DNA of 64,000 bases from Comamonadaceae bacterium (GCA_004144865.1 SEAY01000003.1:27528-91527), one strand, 5' to 3'. Counted from the first letter of the stretch, positions 9,451 through 17,702 are shown. The notes: generated from the letters alone by a model not told the origin. Numbers and translations: made by a program.

Positions 9451-10539
9451 TCAGGCTGCGGACCAGTCCTGCAGCCAGAAGTGATACGGTGTCGGCAGCA
9501 CTTGCCTTTCAACACCGAGCTCCCGCGCCGCGGCGTGCGGCCAGTGCGGGTTGTCGAGCAGGCGGCGGGCGAACATGAAGAAGTCGACCTGTCCTTCGCG
9601 CACGAAGCGGTCTGCTTCCTTCGCGCTGGTCACCAGCCAGCTGGTGGTCACCGGCAGCCCGGTTTCCTTGCGCACGTGATTGGCAGCCTGCACCAGCATG
9701 TTCGGCGCCCAGGGCACGGGGGACAGGGTGGAGAAGCCGAGGCCGACGTCGACCAGGTCGAGGCCGGCAGCCTTCATGCGCTGGAGCGCCTCGACCGCCT
9801 CGGCCAGGTTCACCGCGTCGTTGCCGTCGAATTCGAGGACCCCCAACCGTGCGGTGAGGGGGAACTCTGCGGGCCAGACACTGCGCACCGCAGCGACCGT
9901 TTCGACGAGGAAGCGGGCGCGGTTCTCCAGGCTGCCGCCGTAGGCGTCTTCGCGCAGGTTGGAGTGCTTCGACAGGAAGCTCTGCGCCAGGAAGCCATGT
10001 GCGAAGTGCAGTTCGAGCCACAGGAAGCCCGCTTCGCGGGCCCGCCGGGCGGCGTCCACGAAGTCTTCTTGCACGCGGCGGATGTCGGCAACCGCCACCG
10101 CGCGTGGTACGTGGGGCTGCTCCGGAACCAGGGGCACGGCCGAGGGCGCGATCGGCTGCCAGGCCTGCGGGTCGCCCGGACGCAGCGGTGCGCCGCCTTC
10201 CCAAGGCGGCCTGCAACCTGCCTTGCGACCGGCGTGCGCAAGCTGGATGCCCGGCACCGCACCCGCGTCCGCGATCGCCGCGGCGACGCGTGACAGGCCC
10301 GGCACGTGCGCATCGCTCCACAAGCCGAGATCTCCCAGCGTGATGCGTCCTTCCGGCGACACCGAGGTCGCTTCGACGACCACCAGCCCCGCGCCGCCAC
10401 GCGCGAGCGCGGCGTAGTGCGGCTGGTGCCAGTCGGTCACGAGGCCGTCCTTCGCCATGTACTGGCACATCGGGGAGGCCGCAATGCGGTTGCGCAGCGT
10501 GATTCCCTTGAGCGTGTAGCTGTCGAGCAGTCCGGGCAT
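9451..10539 (-). CDS. NADH:flavin oxidoreductase, YqjM-like Old Yellow Enzyme
   Basis: A 362-residue FMN-dependent ene-reductase, cytoplasmic. YqjM-class marks are the redox-tuning Cys25 in ASPMCQY with Tyr28, the HAGRK motif with His102, the substrate-binding pair His178/His181 in ELHFAHGF, and the YGGS-ENR stretch after it. Such enzymes reduce alpha,beta-unsaturated carbonyls or electrophilic nitro compounds, usually in stress or xenobiotic metabolism. I chose MPGLL as start because AAGGAG lies 7 bases upstream; the frame stays open far beyond it only because of high GC. It heads an operon with the aldo/keto reductase and is divergent from a LysR gene, its likely regulator. Confidence 0.88.
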   Translation of the reverse strand: MPGLLDSYTLKGITLRNRIAASPMCQYMAKDGLVTDWHQPHYAALARGGAGLVVVEATSVSPEGRITLGDLGLWSDAHVPGLSRVAAAIADAGAVPGIQLAHAGRKAGCRPPWEGGAPLRPGDPQAWQPIAPSAVPLVPEQPHVPRAVAVADIRRVQEDFVDAARRAREAGFLWLELHFAHGFLAQSFLSKHSNLREDAYGGSLENRARFLVETVAAVRSVWPAEFPLTARLGVLEFDGNDAVNLAEAVEALQRMKAAGLDLVDVGLGFSTLSPVPWAPNMLVQAANHVRKETGLPVTTSWLVTSAKEADRFVREGQVDFFMFARRLLDNPHWPHAAARELGVERQVLPTPYHFWLQDWSAA

Positions 10540-10611
10540 CGATATCTCCTTCGTCGGCATCGAATGTAGGGACCGCGGTCGAAAAGAAAAACCGCCCAAT
10601 GCTCCATGCCG

Positions 10612-10630
10612 CGTGAAGGTAAGCTTCACG
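10612..10630. promoter_or_regulatory. inverted repeat at the LysR start (putative operator)
   Basis: CGTGAAG-gtaag-CTTCACG is a perfect 7-bp inverted repeat two bases before the GTG proposed as the LysR start. A LysR-type protein bound here could repress its own gene. The first arm also carries GAAGG, which would serve as ribosome site, so binding would block translation initiation too. Confidence 0.45.
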
Positions 10631-10632
10631 GT

Positions 10633-11526
10633 GTGAAGCTCAACCAACTCGACGGACTGATGGCCTTCTGGAAGGTGGCGGAGCACCGCGGCTTCACCAA
10701 AGCCGCCGCGGAACTGGAGGTTTCGGCCTCGGCCCTGAGCCAGGCGATACGCCAGCTGGAGGCCCGCTTGGGCGTGCAGCTCCTGCACCGCACCACGCGC
10801 AGCGTCAGCCTGACGGAGGCCGGCGAGGCCTACCTCGCGCGCGTGGGCCCCGCGCTGGGCCAGGTCGTGGAGGCGGGCGAGGACCTCAACGCCCTGCAGG
10901 GCCGGCCGGCCGGCACCCTGCGCCTGAACGCGGCGCGCATTTCCACGGCGATGGTCCTGCAGCCGATGCTGGCGGGTTTCCTGCAGGAGAATCCGCACGT
11001 ACACCTGGAGCTGGCGAACGACGAAGGCTTCGTCGACATCGTCGAACGCGGCTTCGATGCCGGCGTGCGGATGGGGGAGAGCCTGCACAAGGACATGATT
11101 GCCGTCCCGCTGGGAGGGCCCGTCACGGTCGCAGTCGTTGCTTCCCCGGAGTACCTGCAGCGATTTCCCGCTCCGCGGCATCCGGACGACCTGGACCGGC
11201 ATAACTGCGTGCGCTTCCGGTTCGCGGGCACCGGCGCCATCTACAAGTGGGAGTTCGAGGTGAGCGGCCGGGCGGTGGAATACGAGATCAACGGCAATCT
11301 CACCATCAGCGACACGATCTTCAGCGTGGACGCCGCCCTCGAGGGCATCGGGCTGGCGTACACGTTCGAGCCGCTCGTGAGGCAGCACCTCAAGGACAAG
11401 CGCCTCAAGCGTGTCCTCGCGTCCTTCTCGCCGACCTTTCCTGGCTTCTACCTTTACTACCCGAGTCGCCGCAACCAGTCGACGAAGCTCCGGGCTTTCA
11501 TCGACTACGCGAGCGGTCGCCGGTGA
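10633..11526 (+). CDS. LysR-type transcriptional regulator (CrgA/DmlR-like group)
   Basis: With a GTG start at this position the protein has 297 residues, the normal length for the family. The winged helix-turn-helix occupies residues 1-62, with AAAELEVSASALSQAIRQLEARLG as the helix-turn-helix, and the periplasmic-binding-like effector domain the rest. An ATG nine codons upstream is also in frame, but it lacks a ribosome site and would put the inverted repeat inside the coding region. Divergent placement suggests control of the Old Yellow Enzyme/aldo-keto reductase operon. Its last 22 bases overlap the convergent alpha-hydroxy-acid oxidase gene. Confidence 0.85.
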   Translation: MKLNQLDGLMAFWKVAEHRGFTKAAAELEVSASALSQAIRQLEARLGVQLLHRTTRSVSLTEAGEAYLARVGPALGQVVEAGEDLNALQGRPAGTLRLNAARISTAMVLQPMLAGFLQENPHVHLELANDEGFVDIVERGFDAGVRMGESLHKDMIAVPLGGPVTVAVVASPEYLQRFPAPRHPDDLDRHNCVRFRFAGTGAIYKWEFEVSGRAVEYEINGNLTISDTIFSVDAALEGIGLAYTFEPLVRQHLKDKRLKRVLASFSPTFPGFYLYYPSRRNQSTKLRAFIDYASGRR

Positions 11527-12776
11527 GCGGGATCGCCGGGCCAGGTCTTGAGCAGGTAGCTCTCGTCCAGTTCCGACGGCGAGGTGACGCCCAGCATGGC
11601 CATGTTGCGCGATACCTCTTCGCGCAGCAGGGCAACGGCCTTGCGCACGCCCGCCTCGCCGGCGACCGAAGCCGCGTAGTTGAACGGGCGGCCGATGAAG
11701 ACGAACTTCGCGCCCAGCGCCAGCGCCTTGATGACGTCGGTGCCGCGGCGGAAGCCGCTGTCGATCATGACCGGCACTTCGGGGCAGGCCTCGACGATGC
11801 CGGGCAGCACGCGCAACGGGGCCACCGTGCCATCCAGCTGGCGGCCGCCGTGGTTGGAGACGATGATGCCGTCGGCGCCGTTCTCCACCGCCAGGCGCGC
11901 GTCGCGCACGTCGAGGATGCCCTTGAGCACCAGCTGGCCCGGCCACATGCGCCGGATCATGCGCAGGTGGTCCCAGTTCAGGTGCCCGCGGTCCGAGAAG
12001 TCGCGCAGCACGCTGGACGACAGGATGGGCGCGCCGCGGCGCGCATAGTTGTTCTCGAAGTGCGGCATGCCGTGCCGCGCGATGGTCTTGAGGAAGGTGC
12101 CGAACAGCCAGCGCGGGTGGGTGAGGCCCTCCCAGGCCAGCCGCACGCTCGGTCGCAGCGGCGTGGAGAAGCCGGCGCGGATGTTGTTTTCGCGGTTGGA
12201 GGCGATGGACGCATCCACCGTGACCACCAGCGTGCGGTAGCCGGCAGCCTTCACGCGTTCGACCAGCGCCACGATCTCGTGTTCGGCGCCCGGCAGGTAG
12301 GCCTGGAACCAGGCGTCCGGGTTGGCCTGCACGATCTCCTCCAGGCGGATCAACGAGGAGCCGCTCATGATCATCGGCACGTTCTCGCGCGCGGCGCCTT
12401 GCGCCAGCACGAGGTCGCCGCGGTAGGCGGAGAGGGCGCTGATGCCCATGGGCGCCATGCCGAAGGGGGCGGACCAGCGCTTGCCCAGCAGGGTGGTGGC
12501 CGTCGTGCGGCGCGACATGTCGATCAGCACGCGCGTGACGAACTCGTACTGCTCGAAGGAGCGGGCGTTGGCGCGCAGCGAGGCGTTGCGCTCCACCGCG
12601 CCGGAGATGTAGGCGAACACCGGGCCGGGCAGGTGGCGGCGCGCGGCCACCTCGAAGTCGTCGAGGCTGAGGATGTGGCCCAGCCGCGCGGGCAGGGCGA
12701 CGGTTTCCGGCGCGGCCGGGATGGTGTGGGGGGCGGACGCCGCGGCCGTGCCGCCGGCGGAGGGGTCGAGTTGCAT
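11505..12776 (-). CDS. FMN-dependent alpha-hydroxy-acid oxidizing enzyme (LldD-like)
   Basis: A 423-residue flavoenzyme of the L-lactate dehydrogenase/glycolate oxidase family. It oxidises an L-2-hydroxy acid to the 2-oxo acid, passing electrons to quinone or oxygen. The first 30 residues are a Pro/Ala-rich extension; the TIM barrel then shows FAYISGA and MAPMG FMN-binding segments and the catalytic SNHGGRQLD motif near residue 305 (base-catalyst His and Arg). It is divergent from a LysR gene, and its promoter contains the same operator-promoter module as the Bug/ltnD-like unit on the other side, so it probably belongs to hydroxy-acid or acid-sugar use rather than plain lactate use. No strong ribosome site is seen at the start. 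Confidence 0.85.
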   Translation of the reverse strand: MQLDPSAGGTAAASAPHTIPAAPETVALPARLGHILSLDDFEVAARRHLPGPVFAYISGAVERNASLRANARSFEQYEFVTRVLIDMSRRTTATTLLGKRWSAPFGMAPMGISALSAYRGDLVLAQGAARENVPMIMSGSSLIRLEEIVQANPDAWFQAYLPGAEHEIVALVERVKAAGYRTLVVTVDASIASNRENNIRAGFSTPLRPSVRLAWEGLTHPRWLFGTFLKTIARHGMPHFENNYARRGAPILSSSVLRDFSDRGHLNWDHLRMIRRMWPGQLVLKGILDVRDARLAVENGADGIIVSNHGGRQLDGTVAPLRVLPGIVEACPEVPVMIDSGFRRGTDVIKALALGAKFVFIGRPFNYAASVAGEAGVRKAVALLREEVSRNMAMLGVTSPSELDESYLLKTWPGDPAHRRPLA

Positions 12777-12806
12777 CGGTTGCGAGTGTCGCCGCGCCGC
12801 AGCGAT

Positions 12807-12852
12807 GCGTCCAATACATAATCGGTGCGACTTTGATGCCGAGCCGGCATCG
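12807..12852 (-). promoter_or_regulatory. LysR operator plus promoter module, left copy
   Basis: Read leftward, this holds a 19-bp near-palindrome (CGATGCCGGCTCGGCATCA), an 11-base spacer, then ATTATGTATTGGACGC. The same three parts, with identical spacing, occur at 13752-13797 on the plus strand. The palindrome has the T-N11-A core of LysR-type sites and ends five bases before the LysR start codon, so it can control both divergent genes. Confidence 0.75.
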
Positions 12853-12857
12853 ACGAC

Positions 12858-13754
12858 ATGATCGACATCCGCCAGCTGCGCTACTTCCAGGCCGTCGCCG
12901 AGGAACTCCACTTCGGCCGCGCCGCCGCGCGCCTGGCCATCGCGCAGCCCGCGCTGTCGCGCCAGATCCAGCAGATCGAGCAGGAGCTGGGCACGCCGCT
13001 GCTGCGGCGCACGCAGCGCCGGGTGGAACTGCTGCCGGCCGGCGAGCTGCTGCTGGAGCGGGCGCGTGCCATCCAGCAGGAGCTGGAGCGGGCGGTGACC
13101 GACACGCGCCGCACCGGCACCGGCGAGCTCGGGCGGCTGGCCGTGGGCTTCATCCACTCCTCCACCTACGGCCTGCTGCCTTCCATCATCGGCCGCTTCC
13201 GCCAGCTCTTTCCCGGCATCGAGCTGGAGCTGCACGAACTGCCGATCACGGCGCAGCACGCGGCCCTGCTGCGCGGCACGATAGACGTCGGCCTGCTGCG
13301 GGTGCAGGCGGCTCCGCCCGAACTGGAAGTGGTGCCCGTGCTGCCGGATCCCTTCGTGCTGGCGGTCCCGGCGAAGCATCCGCTGGCCGGCCGCAGCCGC
13401 GTGCGGCTCAAGGCGGTCGCGGGCGATCCTTTCGTGATGTTCACGCGCGACGGGGCGCCGCTGTTCCATGCGCGGGTGCAGGCACTGTGCGAACAGGCCG
13501 GCTTCGCGCCGCACGTGGTGCAGCACGCCACGCAGATCCACACCGTGATCGGCCTCGTGGGCGCGGGGCTCGGCGTGGCCGTAGTGCCTTCCAGCGGCCG
13601 CAACCTGCACCCGCGCAACGTGCGCTTCGTGCAGATCGCGGACAAGGCGGAGCCGGTGCACATCGCGCTGGCCTGGCGGCGCGGCCACGAGACGCCGGCC
13701 GCGCGCTCCTTCCGCAAGGTCACGCAGGAGGTGATCGCTGCGCTGGCCACCTGA
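12858..13754 (+). CDS. LysR-type transcriptional regulator (BenM/CatM-like)
   Basis: A 298-residue LysR protein with the MDIRQLRYFQAVAEELHFGRAA start typical of the BenM/CatM/TfdR branch, helix-turn-helix at residues 18-38, and an effector domain from about residue 90. Effectors in this branch are usually small carboxylic acids. Identical operator modules lie immediately before its start and across its stop codon (13752-13770). It therefore probably regulates itself, the leftward alpha-hydroxy-acid oxidase and the rightward Bug/ltnD-like unit together. No other regulator is nearby for that set. Confidence 0.9.
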   Translation: MIDIRQLRYFQAVAEELHFGRAAARLAIAQPALSRQIQQIEQELGTPLLRRTQRRVELLPAGELLLERARAIQQELERAVTDTRRTGTGELGRLAVGFIHSSTYGLLPSIIGRFRQLFPGIELELHELPITAQHAALLRGTIDVGLLRVQAAPPELEVVPVLPDPFVLAVPAKHPLAGRSRVRLKAVAGDPFVMFTRDGAPLFHARVQALCEQAGFAPHVVQHATQIHTVIGLVGAGLGVAVVPSSGRNLHPRNVRFVQIADKAEPVHIALAWRRGHETPAARSFRKVTQEVIAALAT

Positions 13755-13797
13755 TGCCGCGCCGGCATCAATGCGCGCGCAATTATGTATTGGACGC
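13752..13797 (+). promoter_or_regulatory. LysR operator plus promoter module, right copy
   Basis: TGATGCCGCGCCGGCATCA is a perfect palindrome apart from its centre, with 8-bp arms; the spacer is 11 bases, then ATTATGTATTGGACGC. The 16-mer is identical to the left copy. The module begins on the TGA stop of the LysR gene and ends 53 bases before the Bug gene. Confidence 0.75.
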
Positions 13798-13850
13798 GAC
13801 CCCGGCCCCGGCCGGACACTCGCGCACGCCTACGAACAAACGGAGACATC

Positions 13851-14798
13851 ATGACGCTGAACCGCCGCCAGGCCACCCTGGGCCTTCTTGCCGCCGCCGC
13901 GGCGCCCGCCTGGGCGCAGGAGTGGACGCCCGCGCAGCCCATCACCATCCTGGTGGGCTTCGCGCCCGGCGGCTCCGCCGACCAGATCGCGCGCCAGCTC
14001 TCCTTCGCGGCCAAGGGGATCTTCCCGGTGCCGGTGGTGGTGGTGAACAAGGCCGGCGCCGCCGGCACCATCGCCGCGCAGCAGGTGGCCGAAGCGAAGG
14101 CGGACGGCTACACGCTGTTCGTGGGCGGCGGCAGCGAGACGACCTCCGTCGGCCACTTCAAGCCGCTGCCCTACGACCCGCGCAAGTCCTTCACGCCGGT
14201 GATCAAGGTGTCGCGCGCGCCGAGCATCCTGGCGGTGAAGGCGGACTCGAAGTTCGCCGACATGAAGGCGCTGCTGGCCGAGGCGAAGTCCGCGCCGGAG
14301 AAGGTTTCCTACGGTTCGACCGGGGAAGGCGGCATCTTCCACGCCACGGGGCTGGTGCTGGAGAAACAGGCGGGCCTGAAGCTGCTGCACGTGCCGTACA
14401 AGGGCGCGGCCGATTCCATGAACGCGTTGCTGGGCGGCCAGGTGGATTCGGCCTTCGGCGCCTACGAGGAGATGAAGGCGATGATCGACGCGGGACGCGT
14501 GCGCCCGCTGGCGCTGTTCTCGCGCAGCCGCCTGCCGGCCCTGCCGAACACGCCCACGATGCTGGAACTGGGCGTGCCCGTGGCCCTGGACAACATGAAG
14601 GGCCTGATGGCGCCCGCGGGCCTGCCGCAGCCGGTGGCCCGTGCGCTGCACGACGGCTTCCGCAAGGCGATGCAGACGCCCGGGTGGAAGGAGTACGTCG
14701 CCAAGTCCGGCCTCACGGAGGACTATGCGGAAGGTCCCGCGTTCCAGAAGGAAGTCGTGGAGGCCTATGACCTGATCGGGAAGGCGCTCGCGAAATGA
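13851..14798 (+). CDS. Bug-family TTT solute-binding protein
   Basis: A 315-residue periplasmic solute-binding protein of the tripartite tricarboxylate transporter type. A signal with R5-R6 (NRRQATLGLLAAAAAPAWA) ends near residue 22, suggesting Tat or Sec export. Family marks are ITILVGFAPGGSADQIAR in the first lobe, VVVVNKAGAAG, and HVPYKGAADSMNALLGGQVDSAFG in the second. No TctA/TctB genes are adjacent, so it is an orphan receptor that must share membrane components or act in sensing. CGGAG precedes the ATG. Its stop overlaps the next start by ATGA. Context suggests a four-carbon acid sugar or hydroxy acid as ligand. Confidence 0.88.
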   Translation: MTLNRRQATLGLLAAAAAPAWAQEWTPAQPITILVGFAPGGSADQIARQLSFAAKGIFPVPVVVVNKAGAAGTIAAQQVAEAKADGYTLFVGGGSETTSVGHFKPLPYDPRKSFTPVIKVSRAPSILAVKADSKFADMKALLAEAKSAPEKVSYGSTGEGGIFHATGLVLEKQAGLKLLHVPYKGAADSMNALLGGQVDSAFGAYEEMKAMIDAGRVRPLALFSRSRLPALPNTPTMLELGVPVALDNMKGLMAPAGLPQPVARALHDGFRKAMQTPGWKEYVAKSGLTEDYAEGPAFQKEVVEAYDLIGKALAK

Positions 14799-15685
14799 CG
14801 TTCGGCAAGGACACGCCCGTCGGTTTCATCGGGCTGGGCGTCATGGGCGCCGGCATGGCGCATTGCCTGCTGCGGCAGGGGTTCGCGCTGCACGTGTACG
14901 GCCGCCGGGCGGAGGCGACGCAGCCTTTCGTGGCGGCCGGAGCGCGAGCGGCGGCCACGCCCGCGGCACTGGGTCGGGCGTGCAGGTTGGTGGTCCTGTG
15001 CCTGTCCGACGATGCGGCAGTGGAAGACGTGCTGTTCGGCCGCGAAGGCCTCGCCGAGGGCTTGGCCGCGGATAGCTGCGTGATCGACACCAGCACCATC
15101 GCCGCTTCGTCGGCGCGCGCCTTCGGCGAGCGCTTGCGGCAGCGCGGCGTGCAGTTCCTCGATGCGCCCATCAGCGGTGGCCAGCAGGGCGCGGAGACCG
15201 GCACGCTCAACACGATGGTGGGCGGGCCGGCCGACGTGCTGGAGGCGTGCAGGCCGGTGCTGTCCGCGTTCTGCAAGACGATCACGCACGTGGGCGCGGT
15301 CGGGGCGGGGCAGACGGTGAAGGCGTGCAACCAGGTCGCTGTGGCCGGCGCCTTGCTGGGCGTGGCTGACGCGATCGCGCTGGCGAAGTCGCAGGGCGTG
15401 GATCCGGCCGTGATGCGCGACGTGCTCCTGAACGGCACCGCGCGCAGCTTCGTGCTGGAGAAGCATGGCCAGCGCGTGATCGCGGGTGATTTCAAGCCGG
15501 GCTTCCGCGTGAACCTGATGCGCAAGGATTTGCGCATCGCGCTGAAGACGGCAAAGGACGCGGGTGCGGCGCTGGCCGGAGCTCCGGTCGCCGAGGCGCT
15601 GCTCGACGAACTGGTGCGCGATGGGCGCGGCGAGCTCGATTGGGCCGTGCTGGGGCTGCGGGTGCAGGAGAAGCGGTCGGCGTAG
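14795..15685 (+). CDS. ltnD: beta-hydroxyacid dehydrogenase, probably L-threonate-type
   Basis: A 296-residue NAD(P)-dependent dehydrogenase of the 3-hydroxyisobutyrate dehydrogenase family. The Rossmann loop GFIGLGVMGAGMA is at residues 10-22, the substrate motif DAPISGG with Ser127 follows, and the catalytic Lys176 lies in GQTVKACNQ. Family members oxidise 3-hydroxyisobutyrate, tartronate semialdehyde, D-glycerate or L-threonate/erythronate. A nearby DUF1537 kinase and OtnC-type decarboxylase make four-carbon acid oxidation to the 3-oxo acid the best fit, as in the characterised ltn/otn pathways. The symbol is therefore context-based. It is translationally coupled to the Bug gene. Confidence 0.75.
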   Translation: MTFGKDTPVGFIGLGVMGAGMAHCLLRQGFALHVYGRRAEATQPFVAAGARAAATPAALGRACRLVVLCLSDDAAVEDVLFGREGLAEGLAADSCVIDTSTIAASSARAFGERLRQRGVQFLDAPISGGQQGAETGTLNTMVGGPADVLEACRPVLSAFCKTITHVGAVGAGQTVKACNQVAVAGALLGVADAIALAKSQGVDPAVMRDVLLNGTARSFVLEKHGQRVIAGDFKPGFRVNLMRKDLRIALKTAKDAGAALAGAPVAEALLDELVRDGRGELDWAVLGLRVQEKRSA

Positions 15686-15700
15686 TGTTCAGTCGCTTGG

Positions 15701-15744
15701 GCGCCGGCGCATCGCTGGGGTGGCTTCGCCAACCCAGCCTACGA
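15701..15744. repeat. hairpin repeat, family B copy 1
   Basis: GCTGGGGTGGCTTCGCCAAC followed by CCAGCCTACG forms a stem between two convergent genes. The same words (GCATCGCTGGGGT and AACCCAGCCTACG) recur at 20443-20516. Confidence 0.65.
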
Positions 15745-15752
15745 AAGACCAG

Positions 15753-16415
15753 CTACCACCGGCAGCCGAAAGCCTGTTCCAGATCCTTCAACGCCTGCGC
15801 CGACAAGGGCTGCGGCGTCTCGCGCGCCAGCAGCCACAGCTTCGCGGTCTCCTCCAGCTCCTCCAGCACCGCCATCGCCTGCGCCGGCGAGTCGTGCCAG
15901 ACGTTGGGGCCGAGGCGCGACAACATCACGGCGCGCAGGCGCGTGCCCTGTGCGGCATACCGGGCGATGAGGTCGGCGACCAGGCTCGCGACTTCGGGCG
16001 CTCCGGGACGGTGGTAGGGCACCACCGGCACGTGGCCGACCTTCATCACGAAATACGGCGTCACCGGCGGCAGCAGTTCGCCGGCCGGCTCGGCCAGCGT
16101 GAGCGCCACGCAGTGGGTGCTGTGCGTATGGATCACGCAGCGCGGCACGTTGCCCAAGGTTGCATGCGCTTCATAGATGCGGCGGTGCAGCGCCAGCGTC
16201 TTGCTCGCGGGGGCGCCGCCGGTCTGGCGGCCCTGCAGGTCCATGCGGGACAGCTGCGCCGGATCCAGGAAGCCCAGACACGCGTCCGTGGGCGTGATGA
16301 GGAAGCCGTCGTCCAGCCGCACGCTGATGTTGCCGGCGGTGGCGTGCACGTAGCCGCGCCCGAACAGGCTGCGGCCGATGCGGCAGATCCCCTCGCGCGC
16401 CTGGATCTCGTTCAT
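15753..16415 (-). CDS. otnC: class II aldolase/adducin family, OtnC-type 3-oxo-tetronate 4-phosphate decarboxylase
   Basis: A 220-residue protein with the OtnC outline: early RGYVHATAGNISVR, then TPTDACLG, then a zinc motif with His96 and His98 in IHTHSTH, then VTPYFVMKVGHVPVVPY, and a C-terminal LEELEETAKL. The role would be decarboxylation of 3-oxo-tetronate 4-phosphate to a triose phosphate. Two positions differ from ordinary class II aldolases: the acid after SK is Thr73 instead of Glu, and the usual NHG third zinc ligand reads R167-L168-G. These may be subfamily traits or loss of activity. It overlaps the kinase stop by ATGA, so the two are coupled. Confidence 0.8.
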   Translation of the reverse strand: MNEIQAREGICRIGRSLFGRGYVHATAGNISVRLDDGFLITPTDACLGFLDPAQLSRMDLQGRQTGGAPASKTLALHRRIYEAHATLGNVPRCVIHTHSTHCVALTLAEPAGELLPPVTPYFVMKVGHVPVVPYHRPGAPEVASLVADLIARYAAQGTRLRAVMLSRLGPNVWHDSPAQAMAVLEELEETAKLWLLARETPQPLSAQALKDLEQAFGCRW

Positions 16416-17689
16416 GCGTTGCGACCGAAGGCCTTGCTGAAGAAATCCGGGCTGCCGAAATTGCCGGACTTCAAGGCCAGGTGCACGCTGCGCCCGCAGG
16501 CCGTGGCCTCGGCATGGCACCAGGGCACGCCCGGATCGATCTGCGGGCCGATGCGCATCAGCTGCACGCCCAGCGCCTGCACGGCGGCGCCCGAGGTTTC
16601 GCCGCCTGCCACGACCAGCTCGCCCACGCCGCGTTCCACCAGCCCGCGTGCGATGGCGGCCAGCGTGCGCTCCACCATCGCGCCGGCTTCGCCCGCACCG
16701 AGCCGCTGCTGGACGCCGCGCACCATGTCCGGCTCGGCGCTGGAATAGACCAGGACCGGCGCGGCCCCGAGGCGCAGCGTCGCCCACGCCAGGGCGTCCG
16801 CCGCGACGTCGCGGCCGGTGGCGATGTCCAGGGGGTCCACCACGAACGCCTCGCCGCCGCGCGCGATGAAATCGGCCACCTGCCGGTTGGTCGCCTCCGA
16901 GCAGCTGCCGGAGACGATCGCGCGCGCCCCTTGCGCCGGCGGCAGGGCGGCCGCGGCGCTGGAAGGCTGCAGGTCGTGGTTCTGCGGCAGGCCGATCGCG
17001 ACGCCCGAGCCCGCCACCACCAGCGGCGCGCCGGCCAGGGCGCGGCCCAGGTGCATCAGGTCGTCGTTGGCGATGGCGTCGACGATCGCGAAGCGCAGCC
17101 CCTGCGCCTGCAGCTGCTGGATGCGCGCGTGGATCGGGGCGGCGCCGCCGCGAACGATCTCGTGCGGAACCAGGCCCACGCGGCCGCGCGACTGCGCCTG
17201 CAGCACGCGCACCAGGTTCGCGTCCGTCATCGGCGTCAGGGGGTGGTTGCGCATGCCCGAGTCGCTGAGCAGCACGTCCCCGACGAACAGGTGGCCCTTG
17301 TAGACCGTGCGGCCGTTCTCGGGGAACGCCGGCGTCACGCAGCAGAAGGGCGCGTCCAGTTCCTCGAGCAGCGCTTCGGCGACGGGACCGATGTTGCCGG
17401 CGGCCGTCGAATCGAAGGTGGAGCAGACCTTGAAGTAGAACTGGCCGCAGCCCTGCGACCGCAGCCAGCGGAGCGCGGCCAGCGACTGCTCCACGGCCTC
17501 CGCCGCCGGGATGGTGCGCGACTTGAGCGCGACCACCACCGCATCCGCATCCGGCACCGGGGAAGAGGGAACGCCGATTGCCTGCACCACGCGCATGCCG
17601 GCGCGCACCAGGTTGTTGGCCAGGTCGGTGGCGCCGGTGAAATCATCGGCGATGCAGCCCAGGAGCAGGGCGGGGGGCGCTTGGGTCAT
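16412..17689 (-). CDS. otnK: four-carbon acid sugar kinase (OtnK, DUF1537)
   Basis: A 425-residue cytoplasmic kinase with the two DUF1537 halves. The N-terminal half begins with IADDFTGATDLANNL (Asp15-Asp16) for the sugar acid. The C-terminal half has the nucleotide motifs VSGSCSEATNRQ, AGGETSGA and the final LKSGNFGSPDFF. Characterised members phosphorylate 3-oxo-tetronates, D-threonate or L-erythronate-type acids, feeding the OtnC decarboxylase encoded directly downstream. It starts 13 bases before the sensor-kinase stop region and converges on the ltnD-like gene, completing a dehydrogenase-kinase-decarboxylase set. Confidence 0.9.
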   Translation of the reverse strand: MTQAPPALLLGCIADDFTGATDLANNLVRAGMRVVQAIGVPSSPVPDADAVVVALKSRTIPAAEAVEQSLAALRWLRSQGCGQFYFKVCSTFDSTAAGNIGPVAEALLEELDAPFCCVTPAFPENGRTVYKGHLFVGDVLLSDSGMRNHPLTPMTDANLVRVLQAQSRGRVGLVPHEIVRGGAAPIHARIQQLQAQGLRFAIVDAIANDDLMHLGRALAGAPLVVAGSGVAIGLPQNHDLQPSSAAAALPPAQGARAIVSGSCSEATNRQVADFIARGGEAFVVDPLDIATGRDVAADALAWATLRLGAAPVLVYSSAEPDMVRGVQQRLGAGEAGAMVERTLAAIARGLVERGVGELVVAGGETSGAAVQALGVQLMRIGPQIDPGVPWCHAEATACGRSVHLALKSGNFGSPDFFSKAFGRNA

Positions 17690-17702
17690 GGGTGGTGTCG
17701 GT

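Noticed and set aside
9451..12819. Single frame joining the Old Yellow Enzyme and a large upstream extension
   Set aside because: The extension runs antisense through a LysR gene; AAGGAG and family N-terminus place the start at 10539.
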